From positions 1 to 34,934 of the forward strand of contig NZ_BAGN01000136.1 in NCBI RefSeq assembly GCF_000308835.1: a DNA stretch of 34,934 nt, in the 5' to 3' direction. Below the pieces are notes generated by a model. It saw nothing but the letters and a program-made list of their open reading frames with translations, was not told where the DNA came from and searched no databases. Source of the DNA: Nocardia vinacea NBRC 16497 (GTDB taxonomy: Bacteria; Actinomycetota; Actinomycetes; Mycobacteriales; Mycobacteriaceae). Of the stretch, positions 1-7,701 are shown in pieces (within the stretch, counting starts at the first letter, position 1; each line of letters opens with the position of its first letter). Both the position numbers and the translations under genes were made by a program.

Positions 1-1455
1 GCCCGCGCGCGGGCGCTATTGGATCGGGCCCGGCGTCGTCCGGCACGCAGCCTGTTCGCGATTCCGGAGGGCACCGAGAGTTCCGAAGGCATCGTGGCCC
101 CGCTCGGTGAGACCGGTGATGCGGCATTGTGGCTGCGCTTCGCCGCGCCGCGCGCCATCAGCGCCGCCGACTGGACATTGTTCTCGCTGCTCATCGGACA
201 TCTGAGTCTGGCGGTGCAGCGGGCACGCAACTTCGATCAGGCGCGTTCGACCTCGCTGACGCTGCAGCGCGCCATGCTCGGTCCGATCGAACTGCCGCCG
301 CGGTTCTCGGTGCATTACGAGCCCGCGCTGCCGCCGCTGGAGATCGGCGGCGACTGGTACGACGTGGTTCCGCTGCGGGACGGCACCATCGGCGTCGTGG
401 TCGGCGACTGCGTCGGACGTGGTCTGTCCGCGGCCGTCGTGATGGGCCAATTGCGTACGGCCGCACGGGCTCTCCTGCTGCGCGGCGCGGGCCCGGCGCA
501 GCTGCTCGCGGAACTCGATACCGTCGCGGGCCGGATTCCCGGCGCGATGTGCACGACGGTCTGCGCCGCCGTCCTCGATCCGGTGCGCGGACTGGTCCGC
601 TACAGCAGCGCCGGACATATGCCGCCGATCCTGGCCGATGTCGGCCAGCCGGGCCGATTGCTCGAGGGCGGCCGAGCGGTACCGCTGGCTACTTTCGATA
701 CGCCACGGCGCCCCGAGGCCACCACGGCGCTCACACCGGGTTCGACGCTGGTGCTGTTCACCGACGGCTTGGTCGAACAGCGCGGCATCGATATCGATGA
801 CAGTTTCGCGAAGATCTCGGGTGTGCTCGCCGATACCGCGGGCAAGCTGCCGCGTGAGGTCGCCGATGCCGTGCTCTCCCGACTGCGTCCGTCCGCGGGC
901 TACGACGATGACGTCGCCATGGTCGTGTACCGGCAACCCCCGGCACCGTTGCGGCTCGAGATTCCGGCCAATCCGGATCAGCTTTCGGCCATGCGCAAGC
1001 GGCTCAAGGCTTGGCTCGCCGCCGCCGCCGTACCGCACGATCTCGCCTCCGACCTCATCGCCGCGGCCAACGAGGCCTGTAGTAACAGCATCGAACACGC
1101 CTATCGCAACGGCGGCGGGCCGGTCACCCGCGCGATCAGCTCCACGGCAGAACTGCTCGGCCGTGCCACCAGCGCCGCGGCCGCCACCACCGATCCTGGA
1201 CTCGTCGAATTGACCGCCGAATGCGATACCCAAAAGGTCGTCATCCTGGTCGCCGACACCGGAACGTGGAAACCACGCTCCGCCGATCCGGGGCCGCGCG
1301 GACGCGGCATCGATATGATGCGGGCTTTGACGGAAGAATTGGAGATAGACCACAGCGGGCTGGGCACCCGCGTCCGCATGTCGGTAACGTTGCCCGCGAT
1401 CAAATCCCCCGTAGCGAACCCACTGCGTGGCACGAACCGCCAGTTTTCTGGCTGA
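1..1455 (+). CDS. SpoIIE-type PP2C phosphatase with C-terminal RsbW-like ATPase domain (5' end missing)
   Basis: The frame is open from the first base, so the N-terminus lies outside the window. The first ~80 codons look like the end of a GAF-type sensor domain. A SpoIIE/RsbU-type PP2C phosphatase follows, with GDWYDVV near codon 117, the metal-binding loop GDCVGRG near 135, LFTDGLVE near 253 and YDDDVAMVV near 301. From about codon 320 there is a GHKL ATPase domain of the anti-sigma kinase type, with N-box NEACSNSIEHAY near 357 and DTG plus GRGIDMM near 419-437. Such fusions combine phosphatase and kinase activity on STAS proteins in sigma-factor partner switching. A STAS gene starts 26 bp downstream and is a likely substrate. 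Between N-box and DTG there are roughly 25 more residues than in typical RsbW-like domains. An internal TTG at base 19 is unlikely to be the true start. Confidence 0.9.
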   Translation, partial: ARARALLDRARRRPARSLFAIPEGTESSEGIVAPLGETGDAALWLRFAAPRAISAADWTLFSLLIGHLSLAVQRARNFDQARSTSLTLQRAMLGPIELPPRFSVHYEPALPPLEIGGDWYDVVPLRDGTIGVVVGDCVGRGLSAAVVMGQLRTAARALLLRGAGPAQLLAELDTVAGRIPGAMCTTVCAAVLDPVRGLVRYSSAGHMPPILADVGQPGRLLEGGRAVPLATFDTPRRPEATTALTPGSTLVLFTDGLVEQRGIDIDDSFAKISGVLADTAGKLPREVADAVLSRLRPSAGYDDDVAMVVYRQPPAPLRLEIPANPDQLSAMRKRLKAWLAAAAVPHDLASDLIAAANEACSNSIEHAYRNGGGPVTRAISSTAELLGRATSAAAATTDPGLVELTAECDTQKVVILVADTGTWKPRSADPGPRGRGIDMMRALTEELEIDHSGLGTRVRMSVTLPAIKSPVANPLRGTNRQFSG

Positions 1456-1480
1456 GGAATGCAGCACGAAAGGCGGGTTC

Positions 1481-1873
1481 ATGGCAGATTGTGATGATGT
1501 GACAAACAACTCCGGAGACGCGTATCCCCTGGCGGACACGATGACCACCACAGTCGAGGCACACGATGGCGCGACCGTGCTCACGGTTTCCGGCGAGGTC
1601 GATCTGGCGACCGCGCCAGCGCTGGAGAACACCATCGAGGCCATCCTCACCGGCAAACCGGCGGTCCTGATCATCGACCTGACCGGTGTCAGCTTCCTCG
1701 CCTCGGCGGGTATGGCGACCCTGGTCGCGGCGCATCAGCGTGCAGGCGACACCACCACCATCGTGCTGGTCGCGGACGGTCCGGCCACCAGCAGGCAGCT
1801 CAAGATGACGAGTCTGGATCAGGTGTTCGCACTGCACACCACCCTGGCCGAGGCGCTGGCCGCACTCCGGTAG
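1481..1873 (+). CDS. STAS-domain anti-sigma factor antagonist
   Basis: A 130-residue single-domain protein of the SpoIIAA/RsbV family. The core VSGEVDLATAPALE is followed by LIIDLTGVSFLASAGMATL. Ser75 in the FLASAG loop aligns with the phospho-acceptor serine of RsbV (FxDSTG); the Asp usually before it is Ala here. In the known family the unphosphorylated protein traps an anti-sigma kinase and frees a sigma factor. Phosphorylation by the kinase and dephosphorylation by a PP2C phosphatase set the switch. The start was chosen at the ATG at 1481, preceded by AAAGGCGGG. A longer frame opens at 1427 but overlaps the phosphatase gene and lacks a ribosome site. The cognate sigma factor is not in the window. 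I infer that it is co-transcribed with, and acted on by, the upstream phosphatase/kinase. Confidence 0.9.
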   Translation: MADCDDVTNNSGDAYPLADTMTTTVEAHDGATVLTVSGEVDLATAPALENTIEAILTGKPAVLIIDLTGVSFLASAGMATLVAAHQRAGDTTTIVLVADGPATSRQLKMTSLDQVFALHTTLAEALAALR

Positions 1874-1948
1874 CGCAGCCTGATTTCAACCGGAACCTTT
1901 CCGATCCCTGACCACACGGGGCGAGTCTACGAACGGCGTTCGCGGCCC

Positions 1949-2015
1949 GTCTCGCGGCCGAGCGGTCGAAGCGCATGCGACGAAGTCGCAAGTCTCGACC
2001 GCTCGGACGCGAGAC
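1949..2015. terminator. Large imperfect inverted repeat between convergent genes (bidirectional terminator candidate)
   Basis: Two 21-bp arms (1949-1969 and 1995-2015) are inverted repeats with one mismatch. The 25-bp centre contains a smaller TGCGAC/GTCGCA hairpin. It lies between the 3' ends of the STAS gene and the minus-strand oxidoreductase gene, where a bidirectional terminator is expected. There is no clear T-tract. The length and quality of the arms exceed an ordinary terminator, so a mobile or extragenic palindrome is an alternative. Confidence 0.6.
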
Positions 2016-2022
2016 ACCAGGG

Positions 2023-2041
2023 GCCGCGCCGCAGGCGCGGC
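2023..2041 (-). terminator. GC-rich hairpin just after the F420-type oxidoreductase gene
   Basis: GCCGCGCC-gca-GGCGCGGC forms a perfect 8-bp stem with a 3-base loop. It starts 4 bp beyond the stop codon of the minus-strand gene. It probably acts as a terminator for that gene, although no U-run follows. Confidence 0.55.
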
Positions 2042-2044
2042 AAA

Positions 2045-3085
2045 TCAGTCACACAGTTCGCGCAGTTGCTCGATCAGCTTGACCCGTTCGGCCGGGGTCG
2101 CCGCCATCGGCACCACATTCAGCACCGTGACTCCCGCCGCACGGAATGCGGCGATCCGCTCCTTCACGAATCCGGCCGGGCCGACCAGCGAGATATCCCG
2201 AACCAGATCGTCCGGGACCACCTTGGCGGCCTCTTCCTTCTTGCCGGCCAGATACAGCTCCTGGATCCGGTCCGCCTCGGCGCCATAGCCGTACTTCGTG
2301 GCGAGCGTGTGATAGAAGTTCTTGCCCTTGGCGCCCATGCCGCCGATGTAGAGCGCCAGATGCGGTTTCACGAATTCCAGTAGCGGCGTGACATTCTCGC
2401 CGATGGCCAGCGCGGGCCCGGCGTAGACGTCCAGCTCGCCGAGGATCGGATCACGCTTGGCCAGACCGGCATCCAGCGATTCGCCCCAGATTTCCTTGGC
2501 CTTCTCCGGTACGAAGAAGATCGGCTGCCAGCCCTCGGCGATCTCCGCGGCCAGCTCCACATTCTTCGGGCCGAGCGCGGCCAGCAGCACCGGAATGCGT
2601 TCACGCACCGGATGATTGATCAGCTTGAGCGGCTTGCCCAGGCCGGTGCCCCGGTCGGCGGGCAGCGGGATCTGGTAGTACTTGCCCTGGTACTCCAGCC
2701 GCTCGCGACGCCATACCTTGCGGCAGATCTCCACCAGTTCCCTGGTGCGTCCGATGGGGGCGTCATAGGGAACGCCGTGGAAGCCCTCGATCACCTGCGG
2801 GCCCGATGCGCCGAGGCCGAGTACATAGCGACCGTCGGAGACGAAGTCCAGGCCCGCGGCGGTCATCGCGGTCAGGCTGGGTGTGCGGGTGTAGATCTGC
2901 AGGATGCCCGAGGCCAGCTGCAGCCGAGTGGTCTTGGCCGCCAGATATCCGAGCGCGCTCACCGCGTCGAACGAGTAGGCCTCCGGCACGAACACGATGT
3001 CGAGTCCAGCCTTTTCGAGGTCGGCCACCTCGGCGGCCGCCTCTTTGAAGCCGCCCGAGTAGTTGATGCTCAATCCGATCCGCAT
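2045..3085 (-). CDS. LLM-class F420-dependent oxidoreductase
   Basis: A 346-residue bacterial luciferase-like TIM-barrel protein. The start MRIGLSINYSGG, the segment VFVPEAYSFDAVSALGYLA, and TAAGLDFVSDGRYVLGLGASGPQVIEGFHG (read in two parts) match the actinobacterial F420-dependent LLM family. Members transfer hydride from reduced coenzyme F420 to varied substrates; the substrate here cannot be read from sequence. I placed the start at the ATG at 3085 because family homology begins exactly there. The same frame runs further upstream but that stretch looks non-coding. The gene is divergent from the cyclodeaminase-like gene at 3203 across 117 bp and ends at a hairpin. The assignment to F420 rather than FMN rests on family resemblance. 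Confidence 0.88.
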   Translation of the reverse strand: MRIGLSINYSGGFKEAAAEVADLEKAGLDIVFVPEAYSFDAVSALGYLAAKTTRLQLASGILQIYTRTPSLTAMTAAGLDFVSDGRYVLGLGASGPQVIEGFHGVPYDAPIGRTRELVEICRKVWRRERLEYQGKYYQIPLPADRGTGLGKPLKLINHPVRERIPVLLAALGPKNVELAAEIAEGWQPIFFVPEKAKEIWGESLDAGLAKRDPILGELDVYAGPALAIGENVTPLLEFVKPHLALYIGGMGAKGKNFYHTLATKYGYGAEADRIQELYLAGKKEEAAKVVPDDLVRDISLVGPAGFVKERIAAFRAAGVTVLNVVPMAATPAERVKLIEQLRELCD

Positions 3086-3202
3086 AGCACTCAACCTAAC
3101 CGCAGCTACGCACCGGCCGCGCACCGGCCACCCCGGCGGGAGCGGTAGCGTATTCGCCGTAGTTCTCCACTGTCGTCGCTGGAAAACGAAAGGCCACCCG
3201 CC

Positions 3203-3835
3203 GTGTCGCAGCCCGCCTTCGCTGAGGCCATCCTCGCGCAGTACCTGACCGACCTGGCCGCGAAGGTACCCGCACCCGGTGGCGGCGCCGTCGCAGCGCT
3301 GCACGCCGCACAGGGTGCCGCACTGGTCGCGATGGTCGCGCGCTACACCACCCGGGCCAAGGATGCCGAGCACCGACCGGTCATCGACCGGATCATCGAG
3401 GCGGCCGATGCGGCCCGCGAGCGCGCGCTGGCCCTGGCCGAAGCCGATGCGGCGGCGTTCACCGCCGTCGGCAACGCCTACAAGTTGCCGAAGGATTCTC
3501 CGGCGCTGGCCGCCGCGCGCAGCGATGCCATTACCGCAGCGCTGCTCGAGGCCGCCCGGGTGCCCGCCGCGGTCGTCGACGAGGCCGACGAGGTGCTCTC
3601 ACTCGCCACCGAATTGCTGCCGATCGGCAATCCCAATGTGGTCACCGATATCGGCGCCGCCGCCGATGCGGCGCGGGCCGCGGCGACCAGCTCGCAGCTC
3701 AATATCGAAATCAATGTCCGCTCACTCAGCGCCGAACAGGGCGATAAGTTCGCGGCGGTGCTGATCCGCATCGACGAGATCACCGCCCGCGCGGACGCGC
3801 TGCACGCCGACGTATTGCACGCCGTGCGCGGCTGA
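3203..3835 (+). CDS. Cyclodeaminase/methenyl-tetrahydrofolate cyclohydrolase family protein (FchA-like)
   Basis: A 210-residue, almost wholly alpha-helical protein with the family signature KVPAPGGGAVAALHAAQGAAL near the N-terminus. The family comprises the cyclodeaminase half of formiminotransferase-cyclodeaminase and the stand-alone 5,10-methenyl-THF cyclohydrolase FchA/Fch, which is also about 210 residues. It acts in cytosolic one-carbon metabolism, on formimino- or methenyl-tetrahydrofolate. No formiminotransferase partner is adjacent, so the cyclohydrolase role is more likely; that is inference. GTG start at 3203, with GAAAGG about 9 bases upstream. A FolD homologue lacking the canonical cyclohydrolase lysine lies 7 kb away (10425-11273), which makes a complementary role plausible. 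A strong terminator begins directly after the stop codon. Confidence 0.82.
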   Translation: MSQPAFAEAILAQYLTDLAAKVPAPGGGAVAALHAAQGAALVAMVARYTTRAKDAEHRPVIDRIIEAADAARERALALAEADAAAFTAVGNAYKLPKDSPALAAARSDAITAALLEAARVPAAVVDEADEVLSLATELLPIGNPNVVTDIGAAADAARAAATSSQLNIEINVRSLSAEQGDKFAAVLIRIDEITARADALHADVLHAVRG

Positions 3836-3863
3836 ATCCGACCGAACGGTCGGATCGTTTGTT
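3836..3863 (+). terminator. Intrinsic terminator after the cyclodeaminase-family gene
   Basis: ATCCGACCG-aa-CGGTCGGAT is a perfect 9-bp stem with a 2-base centre. It begins at the base after the stop codon and is followed by the T-rich CGTTTGTT. This is the clearest rho-independent terminator in the window. Confidence 0.8.
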
Positions 3864-3954
3864 CGGTGTGATGCCGGGTATGTCGCCCCTATACGAAAAC
3901 TGTGGACCTGGACGGCCGTTACAGAACCGGTACGTCGAGTTGATCATGAAGTCC

Positions 3955-3960
3955 TAGAAT
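3955..3960 (+). promoter_or_regulatory. Candidate -10 box (TAGAAT) of the L,D-transpeptidase gene
   Basis: TAGAAT matches the actinobacterial TANNNT -10 pattern and lies 39 bp before the ATG at 3999. A TTGATC at 3940-3945 is too close to serve as its -35, so only the -10 is proposed. Confidence 0.35.
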
Positions 3961-3998
3961 GGATTTCTGCGTCCCACACCAGCGTGAAGGGGTGGACC

Positions 3999-4751
3999 AT
4001 GCGGAACGCACTCAGATACCTGTTCCTCGCGACCACGGTCGTCGCCTTGGCGGCGTTCGGGTCCGGAGCGGCAATCGCCACCACGATTCTGAAACCCAAC
4101 GTCGACGCGGTCGCAACGATTACCCCGTCGGCAGGTCAGGAAGTCGGTATCGCGGCACCGGTGACGATTCGATTCGCCAATCCGGTCGCCGACCGCGACC
4201 GAGCCGAACGACTGGTCGATATCCGAGCCACCGAGCCGCTGCCGGGTGCTTTCTCCTGGGCGAGCGATCGTGAGTTGACTTGGACGCCAACGAGTTTCCT
4301 GCCGGCCCGAGCACCGATCTCGGTGCACATCGGTAACGCGCGCACGGAGTTCCGCACCAATGCGGGCGTGGTGGCCGACGCCGATATGTCGGCGCATACC
4401 TTCACCGTGAGCATCGGCGGTGCGGTCGCGCGGTCGGTGCCCGCGTCCATGGGCAAGCCGGGCTGGGAGACACCGACGGGTACCTTCCCGGTGCTGGAAA
4501 AGTTCCGTTCGGTCGTCTTCGACTCGCGCACCATCGGGATCCCGCTGAGCTCGCCCGAGGGCTACGTCATCAATGGCGAGTACGCCGAACGCCTCACGTG
4601 GGGTGGCGTTTTCGTGCACTCCGCACCGTGGTCGGTGGATTCGCAGGGCTATGCCAATGTGAGCCATGGCTGCATCAACCTGGCTCCCGATGACGCCGCC
4701 TGGTACTACGAGACCGTCGGCGTCGGCGATCCGGTCACCGTGCACTGGTGA
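3999..4751 (+). CDS. Secreted L,D-transpeptidase (YkuD domain)
   Basis: A 250-residue exported protein. The start at 3999 is fixed by GAAGGGG six bases upstream; a GTG at 3984 is an alternative. Residues 1 to ~30 form a signal peptide (MRNALRYLFLATTVVALAAF, cleavage near AIA). An Ig-like module follows (ITPSAGQEVGIAAPVTIRF), as in mycobacterial Ldt proteins. The C-terminal YkuD catalytic domain has the HS...SHGCINL motif, with the nucleophilic Cys near residue 226. The enzyme forms 3-3 cross-links in peptidoglycan outside the membrane and is relevant to carbapenem response in this group. No lipobox is seen, so it is probably secreted or held by an uncleaved signal. It is a stand-alone gene, followed 133 bp later by a cell-envelope-type membrane protein. 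Confidence 0.92.
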   Translation: MRNALRYLFLATTVVALAAFGSGAAIATTILKPNVDAVATITPSAGQEVGIAAPVTIRFANPVADRDRAERLVDIRATEPLPGAFSWASDRELTWTPTSFLPARAPISVHIGNARTEFRTNAGVVADADMSAHTFTVSIGGAVARSVPASMGKPGWETPTGTFPVLEKFRSVVFDSRTIGIPLSSPEGYVINGEYAERLTWGGVFVHSAPWSVDSQGYANVSHGCINLAPDDAAWYYETVGVGDPVTVHW

Positions 4752-4884
4752 GCCGTAAACAATCCGTTTTCCTTCGCGACACCTCCCCTCAATTTCGTCA
4801 CGGGCAGCAAACCTGGCAGTATCCTGCCGAGGTTGATACAACTGCGGGACACACGTGATCGTATGACCTGATGAAGGTGGGGCG

Positions 4885-6300
4885 ATGGATCGACCGGATA
4901 TGACCTCGCGGGCGAATTCCGGCCCGCAGCCGGGCGCTGCGCCACAACAGCCGCTCGGTGCGCCGAGGGCATACCAGACTCCGACACCGCCGAACCCGTT
5001 CCACCGGATCGGCTTCACCGAGGACAACGCGCCGACCGGGCCCATTCCGCGGATCCCGATCGACGGCGCACCCATCGACACCGGTCCACTACACCGCGTG
5101 CCGATCGACCGCGCCGCAACACAATCCGGACCGCTGCCCCGAGTTCCCATCGACCGTGCGCCGACGAATACGGACCCGTTCCGGCGCATTCGCGGTCAAC
5201 AAGTTCCCGGCGGCCAGGCTCCGAATCCCCAGAGCCCGAGGCAATCCGGGCCGATACCGCGGATTCCGATCCAGGAAGTTCCCCCGGTTCCACGCGTATC
5301 GATGCGTCAGGCGCCGACTGTGCAGGACGGCGAGCAGGGATCGCTGACGTTGCCGGAACCGATCCGTCAGGTGCCCGTCAACCGGATTCCGGGCCCTCCT
5401 GCGCCTGTCGTGCCGCGTCCGCCTGCTCCGCAAGATCCGAATTGGCATGCGCCTGTTCCCCAGTACCCGGACCAGCGCGGGCCGGTGCAGCGAGATCCGA
5501 TGCGCCAGAACCCGATTCACCCCGGGGCTTTCGACGCAGACCCCACTCGGCAAGATCCGAACCACTACGCACCGGACCCATACGAGCAGGATCTGGTGCG
5601 GCACAACCCGATTCAGGCAGCGGATGGGGAATCCGCGCAGTATGAGATCGACTATGGAGGCGACTGGTCCGAATGGGTCGAGGAACTTCCCGCCGAGCCG
5701 AAACCGCCTGCGCCGGACTACTTCCGGCATGAGGAGGCCTTGGCTGCCATGATCGATCGGTCCGGTCGGAATCGGTCGAAGCGCCGGTGGATGCCGGTGC
5801 TGGTCGGATCGGTCGCGGCGGCCGGACTACTCGTGGTGGCGTTCGTGCAAATTCGGCCGGAGCCGCAACCGGCGACAGTGGCCTCGTCCACGCCCAGCCA
5901 GGTCGCGGTCTCCGGATCCACTTCCGCGGCACAGTGCCCGGCCGAGCGGGTCGGGGACACCATTACCGGCAACGGCGCGGGCGGGCTGGATTCCGGACCG
6001 GGTGTCATATTCGCGTTCCAGTACGCCTATTACGTCACCCGATCCGGTGTTGCGACCCGAGAGTTCGTGGCGCCCAACGCATCCGTCTCGCCCGCCGGGA
6101 CGATTCAACAGGGCATCGATGGCATTCCGGCCGGCACCACCCACTGCATCAGCATTACGCCGGGAGCTTTCGTCGGCCAGTACCTGGTGCAGGTGACCGA
6201 GCATCGACCCGATTCGACATCGATCACCTATAAACCCCAGGTCGTCACGACGGCGCGGGTGGGCAACCAGACCCTTATCACCGGAATCGGCGCGGCCTGA
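4885..6300 (+). CDS. Proline-rich single-pass membrane protein with conserved extracellular domain
   Basis: A 471-residue protein. Residues 1 to ~300 are a proline-rich, low-complexity cytoplasmic region with tandem 15-residue repeats of the form GP-x-x-R-[IV]-PID (bases 5038-5172) and later RQ/RH-[DN]-P-x-x motifs. One transmembrane helix spans roughly residues 302-323 (MPVLVGSVAAAGLLVVAFV). The C-terminal ~145 residues would face outside and contain two cysteines (AQCPAERVGD; TTHCISITPG) that could form a disulfide. The segment GPGVIFAFQYAYYVTRSG resembles a domain common in Nocardia membrane proteins, whose function I do not know. GAAGGTGGGGCG precedes the ATG. The topology follows from the single helix with a basic cytoplasmic flank (SGRNRSKRR). 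The Pro-rich region may bind a partner or span a layer; that is speculative. Confidence 0.85.
   Translation: MDRPDMTSRANSGPQPGAAPQQPLGAPRAYQTPTPPNPFHRIGFTEDNAPTGPIPRIPIDGAPIDTGPLHRVPIDRAATQSGPLPRVPIDRAPTNTDPFRRIRGQQVPGGQAPNPQSPRQSGPIPRIPIQEVPPVPRVSMRQAPTVQDGEQGSLTLPEPIRQVPVNRIPGPPAPVVPRPPAPQDPNWHAPVPQYPDQRGPVQRDPMRQNPIHPGAFDADPTRQDPNHYAPDPYEQDLVRHNPIQAADGESAQYEIDYGGDWSEWVEELPAEPKPPAPDYFRHEEALAAMIDRSGRNRSKRRWMPVLVGSVAAAGLLVVAFVQIRPEPQPATVASSTPSQVAVSGSTSAAQCPAERVGDTITGNGAGGLDSGPGVIFAFQYAYYVTRSGVATREFVAPNASVSPAGTIQQGIDGIPAGTTHCISITPGAFVGQYLVQVTEHRPDSTSITYKPQVVTTARVGNQTLITGIGAA
5038..5172 (+). repeat. Three in-frame 45-bp coding repeats
   Basis: Units at 5038-5082, 5083-5127 and 5128-5172 encode GPIPRIPIDGAPIDT, GPLHRVPIDRAATQS and GPLPRVPIDRAPTNT. 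A further partial copy, GPIPRIPIQEV, follows near 5248. The DNA copies have diverged at synonymous and other sites, so the array is old rather than newly amplified. Confidence 0.8.
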
Positions 6301-6303
6301 CCG

Positions 6304-7212
6304 TCACACCGGCGAATTCCACGGCACCAGCACGATTTTCCCGCGTACACGCCCGGATTCGCTCAGGTGATGGGCCTTGACCACATCGGCCATCGGCAGC
6401 ACCTGATCGATCTCCACGTGCAACCGGCCCGCCTCGAACAGGGCGGCCAATTCGCCTAGATCGCGGCCGGACGGATCGACATACAGCCGCTCGTACCGCG
6501 GATCGTCCTCGGCATCATTGCCCTGCGCGTCGATCAGGCGACCGTTCGCGGCGAGCACCGGCAGCGACCGCGATCCGTAGTCACCGCCGACGAGATCGAA
6601 AACGACATCGACATCACGTACCGCCTCCGCGAAATCGGTTGTCGTGTAATCGATCACCTCATCCGCGCCGATCTTCCGCAGGAATTCGTGGTTGGCGGCG
6701 CGAGCCGTGCCGATCACATACGCGCCGCGGTCCTTGGCGATCTGCACCGCGAAATGTCCGACCCCACCGGCCGCCGCATGTACCAGCACGCGTTGTCCGG
6801 CAACGACTTCGGTGAGCCCCTGCCAAGCGGTCAGCACCGCGGTCGGCGCGGCGGCCGCATGGATGTGATCCAGGATCGCCGGTTTCGGTGCGAGGATATC
6901 CGCCTGCGCCACAACGTATTCCGCATATCCGCCGGACCGGCTGAGTACCATGCCGTAGACCTCGTCGCCGACCCGGAATCGCTCGACACCGGCGCCGACC
7001 GCATCGACGATCCCGGACACATCGAAGCCCAGGGTGAACGGCGGATCCCCGAGTTTGCGCACCAGCCCGGACCGCAGCTTCCAGTCCGCGGCATTCATAC
7101 CGGTGGCGGCGACCCGCACCACCACCTCGCCCGGTCCGGCGCTCGGCCGATCGACCTCGACGATTTCCAGGACCTCGGGACCACCGAATGTTTTTTGCGT
7201 GATTGCGAGCAT
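6304..7212 (-). CDS. NADP-dependent MDR-family oxidoreductase (quinone oxidoreductase-like)
   Basis: A 302-residue zinc-independent medium-chain dehydrogenase/reductase. Features are MLAITQKTFGGPEVLEIVEV, the N-terminal GroES-like fold with GFDVSGIVDAVGAGVERF, and the Rossmann motif AAAGGVGHFAVQIAKDRG near residues 150-167. Structural and catalytic zinc cysteines are absent, as in quinone oxidoreductases. It probably reduces quinones or reactive enals with NADPH in the cytosol. The start was placed at the ATG at 7212, where family homology begins; the frame extends further upstream without support. It is divergent from an HxlR regulator across 49 bp that contains a clear palindrome, the classic layout for redox-sensing HxlR control. 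The stop lies 3 bp from the stop of the membrane protein gene. Confidence 0.88.
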   Translation of the reverse strand: MLAITQKTFGGPEVLEIVEVDRPSAGPGEVVVRVAATGMNAADWKLRSGLVRKLGDPPFTLGFDVSGIVDAVGAGVERFRVGDEVYGMVLSRSGGYAEYVVAQADILAPKPAILDHIHAAAAPTAVLTAWQGLTEVVAGQRVLVHAAAGGVGHFAVQIAKDRGAYVIGTARAANHEFLRKIGADEVIDYTTTDFAEAVRDVDVVFDLVGGDYGSRSLPVLAANGRLIDAQGNDAEDDPRYERLYVDPSGRDLGELAALFEAGRLHVEIDQVLPMADVVKAHHLSESGRVRGKIVLVPWNSPV

Positions 7213-7228
7213 GCCACCGATTCTGCGG

Positions 7229-7247
7229 TCCCTTAGTATCCAAGGGA
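7229..7247. promoter_or_regulatory. HxlR operator palindrome in the divergent promoter
   Basis: TCCCTTAGTATCCAAGGGA is a 19-bp imperfect palindrome with 7 of 9 pairs matching. It contains the TAGTAT/GATACT core, which could be a -10 element in either direction, so repressor binding would block both genes. It resembles known HxlR-family sites of the GTATCC type. Confidence 0.65.
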
Positions 7248-7261
7248 AAGAAGGCACTTCA

Positions 7262-7696
7262 ATGATCCCGAGGTACCCGATGGATACCATTGTCGACTGG
7301 TCCGGCTCCGACAACCTGGTCAAGAGCTATCTGACCAACTGCCCGGCGCGCGAAGTGCTGACAGTGCTCGCCGACAAATGGGTGCTGCTGGTCCTCGGCG
7401 TGCTGCGCATGGCGGGCGGACCGGTGCGCTTCAACGATCTGCGCCGTCGACTCGACGGCATCACCCAGAAGATGCTCACCCGCACCCTGCGCAACCTGGA
7501 GCGCGACGGACTGGTCCGCCGCGCGGTCTACCCCACCGTCCCGCCGCGCGTCGAGTACTCGCTGACCGATCTGGGGGCCAGCCTCGGCGAGCTCAGCCAC
7601 GCGATGGGGGTCTGGTCGGTGCAGCACCACAGCGAAATCCTTACCGCCCGTGACGAATTCGACACCCGCGCCGCAACCGACCCGGAACCCGTCTGA
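7262..7696 (+). CDS. HxlR-family winged-helix transcriptional regulator
   Basis: A 144-residue regulator. NCPAREVLTVLADKWVLLVLGVL is the HxlR/DUF24 hallmark (shown here as one segment around residue 25), followed by the winged helix VRFNDLRRRLDGITQKMLTR and RVEYSLTDLG. The cysteine in NCPAREVL corresponds to the redox- or electrophile-sensing Cys of YodB, HypR and QorR in this family, so it may sense quinones or aldehydes. The ATG at 7262 follows GAAAGAAGG; an ATG at 7280 is a weaker alternative. The divergent oxidoreductase at 6304-7212 is the probable target, with autoregulation through the shared palindrome. Confidence 0.9.
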   Translation: MIPRYPMDTIVDWSGSDNLVKSYLTNCPAREVLTVLADKWVLLVLGVLRMAGGPVRFNDLRRRLDGITQKMLTRTLRNLERDGLVRRAVYPTVPPRVEYSLTDLGASLGELSHAMGVWSVQHHSEILTARDEFDTRAATDPEPV

Positions 7697-7701
7697 ACGC
7701 T

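Noticed and set aside
16..1674. 552-codon minus-strand frame at the window start
   Set aside because: Opposite a clear SpoIIE/ATPase gene and STAS gene; low-complexity Arg/Gly-rich translation.
1930..1942. CGAACG-g-CGTTCG as a LexA/SOS box
   Set aside because: The spacing is wrong (CGAAC-N3-GTTCG rather than N4) and it lies between convergent gene ends, not at a promoter.
3086..3373. N-terminal extension of the F420-type oxidoreductase frame
   Set aside because: Homology begins at the ATG at 3085; the extra sequence overlaps the divergent gene's start and has no supporting ribosome site.
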